A stretch of DNA of 47,328 nt from Palleronia pelagia (GTDB taxonomy: Bacteria > Pseudomonadota > Alphaproteobacteria > Rhodobacterales > Rhodobacteraceae), in the NCBI RefSeq assembly GCF_900110115.1, contig NZ_FOCM01000013.1, forward strand, positions 1 through 47,328. Reading direction: 5' to 3'. Shown here one piece after another: positions 22,858 through 31,440 of the stretch. A program made the translations under genes and the position numbers. Position 1 is the first letter of the stretch. Each line of letters starts with the position of its first letter. The notes beneath the pieces are model-generated. The model saw nothing but the letters and a program-made list of their open reading frames with translations. It did no database searches and was not told the DNA's origin.

Positions 22858-24791
22858 TCGCTCTGGCCCTCGCTCATCCGAGGACTGACCGAGGTAGCCG
22901 GTGTGAGTCGCGAGAACCCGGAAGCGCCGCCACGGGCCAATGACAGATCGGTCGACATGGCCAGGTATTCGCCTTGTATCCACGAAAGAAAGAGATTGTC
23001 GTAGAACCGAGATAGCGGATGTCCCGACTGTCCGGCGGGCGCGATGTAGTATGATCCCGCTTCTTCCGATATCGACATGACCGCCTGAAAATTGCTTCCG
23101 GCATTCACAAGAAATGGACCGTCTTCTTCGAAACCAAATGACGTCGAGAATTGCGTAAAGGGATCGCCTGAAATCGGCGCTTGAAGGGACAGCAGGTCGG
23201 TCAGTAACCCACGCGAACTGATCGGCAACCACTGCATGTCCAAATTATGCTCTTCGCCCCAGCTCCAGGTCGAGGGATCGCGCCCGTATCGATCAACCAG
23301 CCAGCCAAGGGCATCATCCAGGGCCACGCGAACCTGCTCCTCGCAAGTCTCGCGAGGTGATGATGGCCGGATGTCGCACCAGATCGCGCTGCCGCGACGA
23401 TCGCTGAGTACGGCATAAAGAAAGTCCGGGTTCGGACGGGACCAGAGTTGCTGCGCTGCCGGAAATTCGTCTTTCAAAATGCGCTGCTGCAAAGCCCGGA
23501 CCCAGGTCCAGAACAGCAGAGGTTCCGGTGAATAGCGATCCATATCGCCATTCCACGACGCAAGCCTGTCCAGTAGTTCACGACGAAGGTCGTCCGCATC
23601 GGTGCCTTCGATGTTGTCTCTGGACTGAACGAACCAAAGCTCCTTCGCCATCAGGGGCAGGAGGGTTCGCGCCACGGTACTTACGGTGTCCCTTTGAACA
23701 CCGATGGCACCTTCTGTCGAGAAGATCGATTGCCGCGCTTCAAGCTCCGCCAGTCGAATGTCGCGAAATGACAACGCTCGTACGGCTTCCTCTTTTGGCC
23801 ATCTGGCAACGGTCTCTCGGTCAATGGCCAATGCCTCCATGCGCTTCGGCAACATCTCTTCGGCAACTCCAATGACATCGGTCGCGTCGGCTGAACGCGC
23901 GAACAGCTCGAGCATCGTCAGGAAACCTGCCGTCTGCATGGGTGATGCCCCCCCTGGCGCCTCCTCGTCTGGCACGGGAAGTGACCGGAAGGCCCAGGCG
24001 ACGCGCACGTTGCGACCGACAATAACGAAAGGCACGCCCGGCATTGTGGCCCCTATGACCGGCCCTGTCGAAAATTGAAGATCGGCGAGATACCATTCCG
24101 AGGGCAGCGAAAGGGAACCGCTGATATCGGCGGCGAGAATTGGCGTCCCGGTAGCGGTTCGCTCACCGTCCATCGCCCATGCATTGAGGCGCTGCTGCGG
24201 ATCAGTGGCAAACAGTTCGAGCACTCGTGGGCGATCGGCCGGTATAATTGCACTTGATATGCTCGGCATTCCTTTCCGTGCGCTCCCCGGTCGCAGGCCA
24301 CTCAGGAAAGACCGGGCAATCCTCAGGCTATCGCCGGGTGTCCAGGCGTCGATCGACCGTTCGTCTGCGATCAGCAGCTCCGGCGAGCCTCTGCCACGCC
24401 CTCCTTCCGACACAAGCTCGAGCCACGCATTGACGCCAGCGGCATAGGACGCGAGCGCATCTGAGACCGCTGGCGCAACGGACAATGTCTCATCGGATGG
24501 CCAAGAAGCGTCGGCCATTCGCCTTGCCCTTAACAGCTGACCGAGCCTGTCTTGGGCATGAACGAATCCGATCGCGAAATAGACATCCGCGGCGGAACTC
24601 GCGGTAATGTGCGGGATTGCCGAGGAATCTCGCAGAATATCGACCGGTCCACCTAAGCCTGCGATCGTGAAGTCCTCGTTGTAGTCGGGAATGGATGCGC
24701 TCAGAAGAAAATAGATCAACCCGGAACCAACCGACGCCGTGATGCAGATCGCCAGAAACCCGTACAGCAATATTTTGAAAAGACGTCGCAA
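22854..24791 (-). CDS. Penicillin-acylase-family protein lacking the N-terminal nucleophile
   Basis: The product is 645 residues with an N-terminal membrane anchor (about 5-31), the rest periplasmic. It follows the penicillin amidase family throughout: YFAIGFVHAQDRLGQLL in the alpha region, then RTATGTPILA, PSEWYLADLQ and PGVPFVIVGRNVRVAWAF in the beta region. In active enzymes the beta chain begins with Ser just before Asn-x-Trp. Here that position is Leu202 (DPQQRLNAWAM), and the usual Asn of the oxyanion hole after AWGF is also changed (AWAFRSLP). The protein is also about 100-200 residues shorter than usual. Autoprocessing and amidase activity should therefore be lost. Fully open, in an operon with 4-base overlap to ctaG, it is more likely a repurposed protein than a decaying one. 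Confidence 0.8.
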   Translation of the reverse strand: MRRLFKILLYGFLAICITASVGSGLIYFLLSASIPDYNEDFTIAGLGGPVDILRDSSAIPHITASSAADVYFAIGFVHAQDRLGQLLRARRMADASWPSDETLSVAPAVSDALASYAAGVNAWLELVSEGGRGRGSPELLIADERSIDAWTPGDSLRIARSFLSGLRPGSARKGMPSISSAIIPADRPRVLELFATDPQQRLNAWAMDGERTATGTPILAADISGSLSLPSEWYLADLQFSTGPVIGATMPGVPFVIVGRNVRVAWAFRSLPVPDEEAPGGASPMQTAGFLTMLELFARSADATDVIGVAEEMLPKRMEALAIDRETVARWPKEEAVRALSFRDIRLAELEARQSIFSTEGAIGVQRDTVSTVARTLLPLMAKELWFVQSRDNIEGTDADDLRRELLDRLASWNGDMDRYSPEPLLFWTWVRALQQRILKDEFPAAQQLWSRPNPDFLYAVLSDRRGSAIWCDIRPSSPRETCEEQVRVALDDALGWLVDRYGRDPSTWSWGEEHNLDMQWLPISSRGLLTDLLSLQAPISGDPFTQFSTSFGFEEDGPFLVNAGSNFQAVMSISEEAGSYYIAPAGQSGHPLSRFYDNLFLSWIQGEYLAMSTDLSLARGGASGFSRLTPATSVSPRMSEGQSE

Positions 24792-24815
24792 GTCGGTGCC
24801 GTTTCCAAACCCATT

Positions 24816-24983
24816 TCATGAAAAGATGCGCAAGAGGACCACCGAGACGAAATAGGTGAGAAGACCGAAGGCGATGGCCGAACTCGCCGCATACTGGAGG
24901 ATATCCAGCCGGTTTCCTTTTCGGCGTCGCGCCAGATATCCACCCCAGATCGCACCCGCGACAATGCCCGCGATTACCAGCAT
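24816..24983 (-). CDS. 55-residue membrane protein
   Basis: A short frame from the ATG at 24983 to TGA at 24816. The sequence begins MLVIAGIVAGAIWGGYLA, a membrane helix, followed by a basic loop RRRKGNR and a second helix (about 39-54, AFGLLTYFVSVVLLRIF). Its start overlaps the end of lnt by 10 bases and its stop lies 24 bases before the acylase-like gene, so it fills the only gap in the 13-gene operon. Two helices and a short basic loop suggest a small inner-membrane subunit. I do not recognise a family. Operon packing and hydrophobicity pattern are the evidence that it is real. Confidence 0.75.
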   Translation of the reverse strand: MLVIAGIVAGAIWGGYLARRRKGNRLDILQYAASSAIAFGLLTYFVSVVLLRIFS

Positions 24984-26557
24984 GACTTCGCCTCCGTTCT
25001 TGTTTTCTTGTTGTGCCGGTGTGTGCCGCCAAGACCCGCAGCCAGTCCTACGGCCCAGGTTACGAAGATGAGAGCCAGCAGCGTCCGGTCGCCGAAGCGT
25101 GCATAAAGCGTTGGCGGATAAGTGAAGGGAAGAGCCGCATCAATGACACCGGTTTCTCCGGTGCCGAGCCGCGCGACCAAGTCACCGTTTGCGTCGATGA
25201 TCGCGGAGATTCCGGTATTCGCGGCCCGCACGACGGGAAGCCCTTCCTCGACGGCGCGCATGCGTGCAGAGGCGAGGTGCTGCTCCGGCCCGATGCTGGT
25301 TCCGAACCAGGCATCGTTGGTTGCGTTGAAGATCCAGTCCGGCCGGAACAGGCCGTCAACGACATGGCCCGGAAAGATGATCTCGTAGCAGATGGCGACG
25401 GCAACCAGCGGCACCCCCGGAAATGCCAGCGTGCGCGGCCCCGGTCCGGCAGTGAAGTCCCCCAGACCCTCCGTCATGCGTTCGATCGGCAGCCAGCCTT
25501 TGAACGGTACATACTCGCCGAAGGGAACGAGACGGTGCTTCGCGTACCCGGTCAGGATCACGCCGGTCTGGTCAAAGGTTTGGACGGTATTAAAGTAGCG
25601 CGTGCCTTCTTCTGTCGAGACGCGATCGGGTACGCCTGTCAGGAGCAGGCTTCCATCCGGCAGGGCAGCGGCGATGCGCGAACGCGCCTCGACGTCCTCA
25701 TCGAGAAAGCCCGGGAAGGCGGTTTCGGGCCAGAGCAGGATGTCGACGGGGCCGGGAAGAGTCGAGAGGTCCAGATAGCGCGTGAGCGTCGCCTCCCGGT
25801 TTTCGGGCGCCCACTTTTCCTGCTGGGGAACGTTGCCCTGAACGATCCTCAAATCGAGCCCCGGCGGGCTTGACGGCTCGAGCTGGAGCCGCGCCACGCC
25901 GGCGGACCAGGTCGCCACAACGATCCCAACGCCGAGCAGGCTGATGCTCCAGCGCGGGCGCACCTCCGCCAAAAGGGCCTGCGCCGGAAGAGTGCCGACG
26001 AGAATTACGAGAAAGCTCAACCCAAAGCTTCCGACCCACGCGGCCGGTTGCCGCAAGGCCGCGTAGTCGACGAGGGCATAGCCGGCGAGGTTCCAGGGGA
26101 AGCCCGTGAGCACATGCCCTCGTAGCCACTCTGCCGCCGTCCAGCAGGTCGCGAACACGAGACAGGCCGTTACGCCTCCGATCGCACGGCGTCGTGCGAC
26201 GCCGGCGAAGAGCGCTGCCGCTACGGCCGGAAACATGGCCAGTCCGGCGGACAGTCCCGCGACGGCGGGTATCGCCATTGCACCGAACCGCTCGGCATCC
26301 ACGTAAAAACTCTCCGCGATCCACGAGAGCCCGAAACCGAACTGCCCGAGACCGAACGCCCAGCCGACAAGTGCTGCCTTGGCGACCGGGAGATGCCGGA
26401 GGAGGACAAGGAGGGTGGCGTAGGCAACGGGGACAAGCGGGAGGATCGAGAACGGAGGTAGGGTCAGAACGGCAACGCCACCGGCTGCAATGGCCGCCAT
26501 CATGCGCGATGGCAGGGAAATCACCCGTTCCCGGGACGGCGTCCAAAACAGCGTCAT
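24974..26557 (-). CDS. lnt: Apolipoprotein N-acyltransferase
   Basis: The product is 527 residues from the ATG at 26557, which overlaps the lspA stop (ATGA). An N-terminal half of six or more membrane helices is followed by the periplasmic nitrilase-like domain. The catalytic triad is intact: Glu278 (WPETAFP), Lys340 (YAKHRLVPFGEYVP) and Cys390 (ICYEIIFPG). These match the E. coli Lnt residues Glu267, Lys335 and Cys387 in spacing. The enzyme adds the third acyl chain to lipoproteins. A chromosomal copy is normally essential, so this is presumably an accessory copy dedicated to lipoproteins made in the metal response. It lies between lspA and a small membrane-protein gene. Confidence 0.93.
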   Translation of the reverse strand: MTLFWTPSRERVISLPSRMMAAIAAGGVAVLTLPPFSILPLVPVAYATLLVLLRHLPVAKAALVGWAFGLGQFGFGLSWIAESFYVDAERFGAMAIPAVAGLSAGLAMFPAVAAALFAGVARRRAIGGVTACLVFATCWTAAEWLRGHVLTGFPWNLAGYALVDYAALRQPAAWVGSFGLSFLVILVGTLPAQALLAEVRPRWSISLLGVGIVVATWSAGVARLQLEPSSPPGLDLRIVQGNVPQQEKWAPENREATLTRYLDLSTLPGPVDILLWPETAFPGFLDEDVEARSRIAAALPDGSLLLTGVPDRVSTEEGTRYFNTVQTFDQTGVILTGYAKHRLVPFGEYVPFKGWLPIERMTEGLGDFTAGPGPRTLAFPGVPLVAVAICYEIIFPGHVVDGLFRPDWIFNATNDAWFGTSIGPEQHLASARMRAVEEGLPVVRAANTGISAIIDANGDLVARLGTGETGVIDAALPFTYPPTLYARFGDRTLLALIFVTWAVGLAAGLGGTHRHNKKTRTEAKSCW

Positions 26558-27036
26558 GGACCGCACCTGGGCCGTCGTGTGATCATCGGCGCGATAAGAA
26601 GCAATCCGACGCCGCCGACCACGAAGACGTCAGCCATGTTGAAGGCTGGCCAGTGCGCGGCGCCAGCGTAGAAATCGAGGAAATCGGTTACGGCCCGGAA
26701 CCTGAGGCGGTCCAGGACGTTGCCTAAGGCGCCGCCGATGATCGCCCCGTAGGCAACCGCCTCGATGCCGTCCCGGGTGCGCAGCATCATGGTCACGAGC
26801 CAAGCGCACACGGCAAGAGCGAGCACCACGAGGCTCCACCACGGCGCGCCGCCCAAAAGCCCGAAGGTCACGCCATCGTTCCGATAGAACGTGAGATTGA
26901 ATCCGGTGAACACGGGAACACCAGCGCTCAGGACGCTCGCATTCGTGACGACGATGGCCTTTGTGACCTGATCGATCGCGAAAGCCGCGACGGCAGCCAA
27001 CATGCCGATCACCGGCGGTCTTTCGGCTGACAACAT
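26554..27036 (-). CDS. lspA: Lipoprotein signal peptidase
   Basis: The product is 160 residues from the ATG at 27036, which follows the ZIP gene stop by four bases and has GGGGTGAG just upstream. An ATG at 27057 inside the ZIP gene is the alternative. Four membrane segments are present, with the catalytic Asp pair in GGALGNVLDRLRF...TDFLDFY and FNMADVF. The enzyme cleaves lipoprotein signal peptides before the lipid-modified Cys. LspA copies are known in lead and cadmium resistance operons (pbrC type), which fits this cluster. It is translationally coupled to lnt, giving the operon two consecutive steps of lipoprotein maturation. Confidence 0.92.
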   Translation of the reverse strand: MLSAERPPVIGMLAAVAAFAIDQVTKAIVVTNASVLSAGVPVFTGFNLTFYRNDGVTFGLLGGAPWWSLVVLALAVCAWLVTMMLRTRDGIEAVAYGAIIGGALGNVLDRLRFRAVTDFLDFYAGAAHWPAFNMADVFVVGGVGLLLIAPMITRRPRCGP

Positions 27037-27040
27037 TTTC

Positions 27041-27823
27041 TCACCCCAGCCAGACATCGAGAAACAGCATCAGGGTAAGGCCAACCGAGAGTCCGAGCGT
27101 CGCCTTGTTCTGATGTCCGCTGCGGTGGGTCTCGGGGATGATTTCGTGGCTGATGACATAGAGCATCGCGCCGGCGGCGAAAGCCAGCCCCCAGGGCAGC
27201 AGCGGCTCCGACAGCGTGATGATACCCGCCCCGAGCAACCCGCCGATCGGTTCGACCATGCCGGTGAGGGCCGCAATGCCCCAGGCGCGCAGTTTCGCGT
27301 ATCCTTCACCCATGAGCGACACCGCCACCGCCAGACCCTCGGGCGCATTCTGCAAGCCGATACCGATGGCGAGTGGAAGGCCACCTTCCATGCCACCGGA
27401 ACCGAACCCGACCCCGACCGCGAGACCCTCGGGAAAGTTGTGGATCGTGATTGCGATGATGAAGAGCCAGACCCGCCGGAGCGATGCGGCGTCCGGACCT
27501 TCGCGGCCGGTTCTGAAGTGTTCGTGCGGCAGCTTCTCGTTCATCAGGGCAACGGCAGCCATGCCCAGAAGGATTGCGATGCAGACGATGGCCGCGGGCG
27601 CTGCCCCGTTGTCGAACCGCGGTTCGGCCGCGTCCAGCGCGGGGATGATCAGCGAGAAGAACGAAGCTGCAAGCATCACGCCGGCCGCAAAGCCGAGCGA
27701 CAGGTCGCGTGTGGCGCGTGAGGGGATCCGCCCGAACAGCACGGGGACTGCCCCGACGGCTGTCAATGTGCCGGCGGCCAGGCTTCCGAGAAAGCCGAGC
27801 ATGATCGGGGACAACTGATCCAT
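27041..27823 (-). CDS. ZIP-family metal transporter
   Basis: This 260-residue protein has about eight membrane helices. The metal-site helices carry the family motifs HNFPEGLAVGVGFG (helix 4) and QNAPEGLAVAVSLMG (helix 5), and ISHEIIPETHRSG sits near the C-terminus, as in ZupT/GufA-type ZIP proteins. A short His-containing loop (EKLPHEHFRTG) lies between helices 3 and 4. ZIP proteins move Zn, Fe, Mn or Cd into the cytoplasm. An importer within a metal-resistance operon is notable; some GufA-type members have been linked to export or to balancing. It is gene 8 of the 13-gene operon, four bases before lspA. Confidence 0.88.
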   Translation of the reverse strand: MDQLSPIMLGFLGSLAAGTLTAVGAVPVLFGRIPSRATRDLSLGFAAGVMLAASFFSLIIPALDAAEPRFDNGAAPAAIVCIAILLGMAAVALMNEKLPHEHFRTGREGPDAASLRRVWLFIIAITIHNFPEGLAVGVGFGSGGMEGGLPLAIGIGLQNAPEGLAVAVSLMGEGYAKLRAWGIAALTGMVEPIGGLLGAGIITLSEPLLPWGLAFAAGAMLYVISHEIIPETHRSGHQNKATLGLSVGLTLMLFLDVWLG

Positions 27824-27835
27824 TCGTCAGGTGTC

Positions 27836-28291
27836 TTACCCTTCCGGGTAGCTCGAATAGACTTCGGTTGAGCCGTCGTTCAGAATCAGAAAGACGTCGT
27901 AGGCTTCGCGGTCTTCCTCGGGCCCCATGCCGGGCGAACCGTAGGGCATGCCCGGAACCGCGAGACCGACCGCGTCGGGCCGCTCGTCTAGAAGCCGGCG
28001 GATGTCAGCGGCCGGAACGTGGCCCTCGATCACGTAGCCGTCGACGAGCGCCGTGTGGCAGGAGACCATTCGCTGCGGCACCCCTTTGTCGAGCTTGAAG
28101 CGCACGAGAAGGCCGCCGAACATGTCCTGACCCGTCGGTGCGAAACCGTTCTCCTGGAGATGGTTCATCCAGGACAGGCAGCAGCCGCATCCATTGGTCT
28201 TCCGGACATCGATGGCAGTTGCCTCCGCGAGGGCCTGCGCCGCCGGAAAGAGTGCGATGGCGAAGGTCAGGGCTTGTGTCAGACGTTTCAT
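27836..28291 (-). CDS. DUF411 copper-associated periplasmic protein
   Basis: This 151-residue protein has a signal peptide (1-22, ending AQALAEA). It is recognised as DUF411 by the metal-ligand motifs NGCGCCLSWMNHLQENGF, RMVSCHTALVDGYVIEGHVP and GLAVPGMPYGSPGM. Members occur in copper and silver resistance clusters and are thought to bind metal in the periplasm through the CGCC cysteines and Met-rich end. It sits three bases after the M23 peptidase gene and 12 before the ZIP gene. All expected ligand residues are present. Confidence 0.9.
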   Translation of the reverse strand: MKRLTQALTFAIALFPAAQALAEATAIDVRKTNGCGCCLSWMNHLQENGFAPTGQDMFGGLLVRFKLDKGVPQRMVSCHTALVDGYVIEGHVPAADIRRLLDERPDAVGLAVPGMPYGSPGMGPEEDREAYDVFLILNDGSTEVYSSYPEG

Positions 28292-28294
28292 GGG

Positions 28295-29668
28295 TCAGAG
28301 CCTTTCAGTTGCAGTCAGGGCAATCTCGCGGTCGAGACTTTCAGCGAGAAGCGCGCGGGCTTCGGCGAGCATCGACCGCGCGGCAGAGTCATCCGCTTCG
28401 CGCTCGGCAGCTTTGGCGAGCCGCTCTTCGGAGAGAGGATCGGTCGGCCGACCGTCCACCAGGACCTCGTAGTGCAGGTTCGGACCGGTCGCGGTGCCGG
28501 TGGCGCCCACACGGCCGATCAGGTCTCCGGCAGCCACGCGCTGGCCTTGCACAAGGCCATCCGGCACGGCGCTCAGATGCGCGTAGCGCGTCATGGTGTC
28601 GGAGCCGTGCGAGATTTCGACCACGCGGCCGTACCCGTTCCGCCAACCGATGAAGCTGACGCGCCCGGGTGCCGTGGCCTGAACCGGCGTCCCACGCGCC
28701 GCAGCGAAATCGACGCCGGTGTGCATTCGCACGTTCCCATAGACTGGATGCGTGCGGCGGCCGAAAACAGAGCTCAGGCGTGCGCCTTCGACGGGCTGCG
28801 CGAAGACGCGGAGCACTTCGCCGTCGACGAAGATCGTCGCCTGTCCGCTGCCGCTGTCCGGCCAAACAACCTCGTAGAGCGCGCCGCCGACATCCAGCGC
28901 GGCGAAGGCAAGGTCAGGCTGGCCGATCCTGTCGTCTCCGACACGCGCCTCGCGCCAGAGAAGCCGAAGCGTTTCGCCGCCTGTCATCTCACGGCGAAAA
29001 TCCACCGTTCCGCCGAGCATCTGCGCCAGGTCCACCGCGAACCGTGCCGGGATATCGGCCTCATCGAGCGCAGCGAAAAGCGAGCTTTCGATCACTGCTT
29101 CCCCGGCAAGCGTCACCGTCTCAGACTTCGGGGTGACGATCTGCGTGGCAAGTTCATCGCCGAAGATCACCTCGATGCGCACACCGTCATCTATGGCGAG
29201 CGCGACCCTGCGCGGGCTGTTGTCCATCGTCGATACGACGGTGACGGAATGTCCTGGCCGCAGCCGCCTCAAATCATACTCCGCGCCAAGGGCGAGGGCG
29301 ACTTCCGCACGGTCGGTCGCCGAGAGACCGGCCTCCGCGAGAACTGTGTCGAGCGTTTCACCGCCTTCTATTTCGCGCGACCAAGTGGAAAGGGGAGGTT
29401 CGATCGTGGGCAAGGAAGTATCAGCGACCGATATCTGCAAAAGAGGCATGGGGCTAGGAAACGTCGTGGGCTCGGCTTCTGCCTGCGCAATTCGCGGCGG
29501 TTCGGAGACCACAAACGGGGGAGGCTGGAGACCGTCCGGTGTCCACATGCTTGCTGCGGCGAGACCTGGAGGGACGGGATCCTTCGACCAAATCCCCGAA
29601 ATAGCAAGACCACCACCCGATAGAGCGGCAACAGTTCCGAAACCTGCCGCGATTGCTCTGATCCTCAT
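28295..29668 (-). CDS. M23-family (LytM-type) peptidoglycan endopeptidase
   Basis: The product is 457 residues with an N-terminal membrane anchor or signal (about 5-25). A central region (about 95-280) resembles the OapA/LysM-like and regulatory domains of MepM proteins. The C-terminal peptidase_M23 domain keeps the Zn ligands: HxxxD in MHTGVDFAAARG and HxH in GPNLHYEVLVDG, plus YAHLS. It should cut peptidoglycan cross-links (4-3 type in relatives). The start overlaps the SCO gene stop (ATGA at 29665-29668). Its presence beside three L,D-transpeptidases suggests wall remodelling is part of this response. Confidence 0.9.
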   Translation of the reverse strand: MRIRAIAAGFGTVAALSGGGLAISGIWSKDPVPPGLAAASMWTPDGLQPPPFVVSEPPRIAQAEAEPTTFPSPMPLLQISVADTSLPTIEPPLSTWSREIEGGETLDTVLAEAGLSATDRAEVALALGAEYDLRRLRPGHSVTVVSTMDNSPRRVALAIDDGVRIEVIFGDELATQIVTPKSETVTLAGEAVIESSLFAALDEADIPARFAVDLAQMLGGTVDFRREMTGGETLRLLWREARVGDDRIGQPDLAFAALDVGGALYEVVWPDSGSGQATIFVDGEVLRVFAQPVEGARLSSVFGRRTHPVYGNVRMHTGVDFAAARGTPVQATAPGRVSFIGWRNGYGRVVEISHGSDTMTRYAHLSAVPDGLVQGQRVAAGDLIGRVGATGTATGPNLHYEVLVDGRPTDPLSEERLAKAAEREADDSAARSMLAEARALLAESLDREIALTATERL

Positions 29669-30291
29669 GTTGCCCCCTCAGTTTCTTCTTCGAGTGCGCG
29701 GCGAATCTTCGGCACCGCGAATTCCCTTGGCTCGTGATAGTCGATCATGGTGACGAACCGCCCTGCAGCGTCGAAAAGGAAAACGCTGGCGGTGTGGTTC
29801 ATCGTATAACCGCCACCCTCGGTCGGCACCCGCTCGTAGCTCGCGCGGAATCCGCGCACGGCTTTCGCGATTTCCTCATCTTTGCCGGTCCAGCCGCGGA
29901 TCGCCGGATGGAAATAGCTGACATACTCCGACATCGCATCGACGGTGTCGCGCTCGGGATCCACCGAGATAAAAACCACGGACATCTCATCTGCCTCGTC
30001 GCCCAAGTCGTCGAGCCATCCCGAAATGTCCGAGAGCGTGGTCGGGCAGACGTCCGGACAGTAGGTAAAGCCGAAGAACACCATCGCAGGGCGCCCAATC
30101 AGCGTTTCCGGCCCGACTTCGTTTCCCTCGTGATCCGTCAGGCTGAAGTCCATGGCGGACAGAGCCAGTGGCCGCTGGCCCTCCGGTTCGGGCGAACCAG
30201 GCCCGTCCACTTGCCACCAACCGACAAAGAGCGCGAAGAGTAGCGCCCCGGCACCCGCTGCGCCGTACCCAAGGATCGTCCTTCGCCGCAT
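29665..30291 (-). CDS. SCO1/SenC-family copper chaperone (second copy)
   Basis: The product is 208 residues with a membrane anchor at about 8-27 and a periplasmic thioredoxin fold. The copper-binding motif FTYCPDVCPTTLSD is complete, and the His ligand is in GYTMNHTASVFLFD. SCO proteins deliver copper to the CuA site of cytochrome oxidase or act as thiol reductases. It overlaps the PCuAC gene by one base (30291) and the M23 gene by four. It resembles the first SCO gene of the operon (31865-32467) in length and motifs, so the operon holds two SCO paralogues that flank the Dsb and PCuAC genes. Confidence 0.92.
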   Translation of the reverse strand: MRRRTILGYGAAGAGALLFALFVGWWQVDGPGSPEPEGQRPLALSAMDFSLTDHEGNEVGPETLIGRPAMVFFGFTYCPDVCPTTLSDISGWLDDLGDEADEMSVVFISVDPERDTVDAMSEYVSYFHPAIRGWTGKDEEIAKAVRGFRASYERVPTEGGGYTMNHTASVFLFDAAGRFVTMIDYHEPREFAVPKIRRALEEETEGAT

Positions 30292-30758
30292 CAGTCGTTC
30301 GGACCACGCGCGGCGATGCCAAGGATCGGCACCTCGACCGTCACTTCGCCCCCGTCGTCAAAGAGCAGCGTCAGCGGATAGGATTCTCCTTCCGTCATCG
30401 GTGTCTGCAACTGCATCAGCATCGCGTGCAGACCGCCCGGCTCGAGCGACACGCTTTCGCCCGGCGCGATGGTGATCTCGTCGGCCGGAGCCATGGAACT
30501 CACGCCATCGGCATTGGTCTTGGACTCGTGTATTTCGGGCATCATCGCGAGCGGTGTTGTAAGGCCGATCAGCGTCACCGGTGTATCGCCGGTATTGCGG
30601 ATCGTCATGTAGGCGGCGCCGGGGCGGTTCATGCCGATGGACGCGCGGGACCAAGCGCCTTCGACGACCACGTCCTCAGATCCTGCCAGCGCCGGCGTCA
30701 AAGCCCCCGCCGACGACAAAAGCGCTGTCATCGCGCCGGTAATAATGAAGGTCCTCAT
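30291..30758 (-). CDS. PCuAC periplasmic copper chaperone
   Basis: The product is 155 residues from the ATG at 30758 with a signal peptide ending about residue 25 (LTPALAGS). The DUF461/PCuAC copper site H(M)x10Mx21HxM is recognisable: MMPEIHESKTNADGVSSM and LEPGGLHAMLMQL. The family passes Cu(I) to SCO and to the CuA site of oxidase. It lies 22 bases after the DsbA-like gene and overlaps the following SCO gene by one base. The combination PCuAC-SCO is a known copper delivery pair. Confidence 0.9.
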   Translation of the reverse strand: MRTFIITGAMTALLSSAGALTPALAGSEDVVVEGAWSRASIGMNRPGAAYMTIRNTGDTPVTLIGLTTPLAMMPEIHESKTNADGVSSMAPADEITIAPGESVSLEPGGLHAMLMQLQTPMTEGESYPLTLLFDDGGEVTVEVPILGIAARGPND

Positions 30759-30780
30759 CCTGCTCTTCCCATCTGTTGGT

Positions 30781-31440
30781 TCAGCTTCGCGCCGCTGCAA
30801 CTTCAGCCGCCACCAGACTTCGCAGTTCGGCTTCGCCGAACGGGTCGAGCGGCTTGCCGTTCACGAAGAACGTAGGCGTCTGGCGGACGCCCACAGTCTC
30901 GACATCGGCGCGGTCCTGGTTCAGGATCGCCACCACGTCCGGCGCAAGCATCTGCGTGCGGGCGGCTTCCGTATCGAGGCCCGCCGTTGCGGCGATCTCC
31001 AGGATCAGTCCCGGCTCGGGTGCTCCGTGCGACGCCCATCTTGGCTGTTCCCGCAATACCACTTCGAGAACCGGCTCAAAGACGCCCTGCATGCGCGCGG
31101 CCTCGAGCACGCGGATCGCTTCCTCGGACGCCGCGCCGTGGAACGGCGTATAGCGGATCACCACGCGCACGGCATCGCCATGCTCGGCCATTATGGCTTC
31201 GACCACAGGATAGAAGGCGCGGCAGGCCTCACAGGCCGGGTCGAAGAACTCGACGATGGTGACGGGCGCGCCTTCGGGACCGAGAACAGGCGAATAGGAC
31301 CGGATCAAAGCCTCCGCCAGTTCCGGAGCCACAGGCTCGGCCTCCGCCACGGGACTGGGGCGTGTTGCGTACCACGTTGCGCCGCCGAAACCGGCGACGC
31401 CGAGGGCGAGAACGGAGAGGATCAGGCCGCGTCTGTTCAT
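30781..31440 (-). CDS. DsbA-family thiol:disulfide protein
   Basis: The product is 219 residues with an N-terminal anchor (4-26). It has a thioredoxin-like fold with active site FFDPACEACRAFYPVVE (CxxC = CEAC) and cis-Pro region VRQTPTFFVNGKPL. The helical insertion between them is of the DsbA type (DSBA domain). It probably oxidises or isomerises periplasmic proteins, for example the SCO cysteines. Start overlaps the dsbB stop (ATGA at 31437-31440), so the two form an oxidant pair. Confidence 0.9.
   Translation of the reverse strand: MNRRGLILSVLALGVAGFGGATWYATRPSPVAEAEPVAPELAEALIRSYSPVLGPEGAPVTIVEFFDPACEACRAFYPVVEAIMAEHGDAVRVVIRYTPFHGAASEEAIRVLEAARMQGVFEPVLEVVLREQPRWASHGAPEPGLILEIAATAGLDTEAARTQMLAPDVVAILNQDRADVETVGVRQTPTFFVNGKPLDPFGEAELRSLVAAEVAAARS

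Noticed and set aside
22858-23232. N-terminal extension of CtaG by about 125 residues
   Set aside because: The extension lies inside the acylase-like gene, is Arg-rich nonsense, and the ATGA overlap at 22854-22857 gives a better start.
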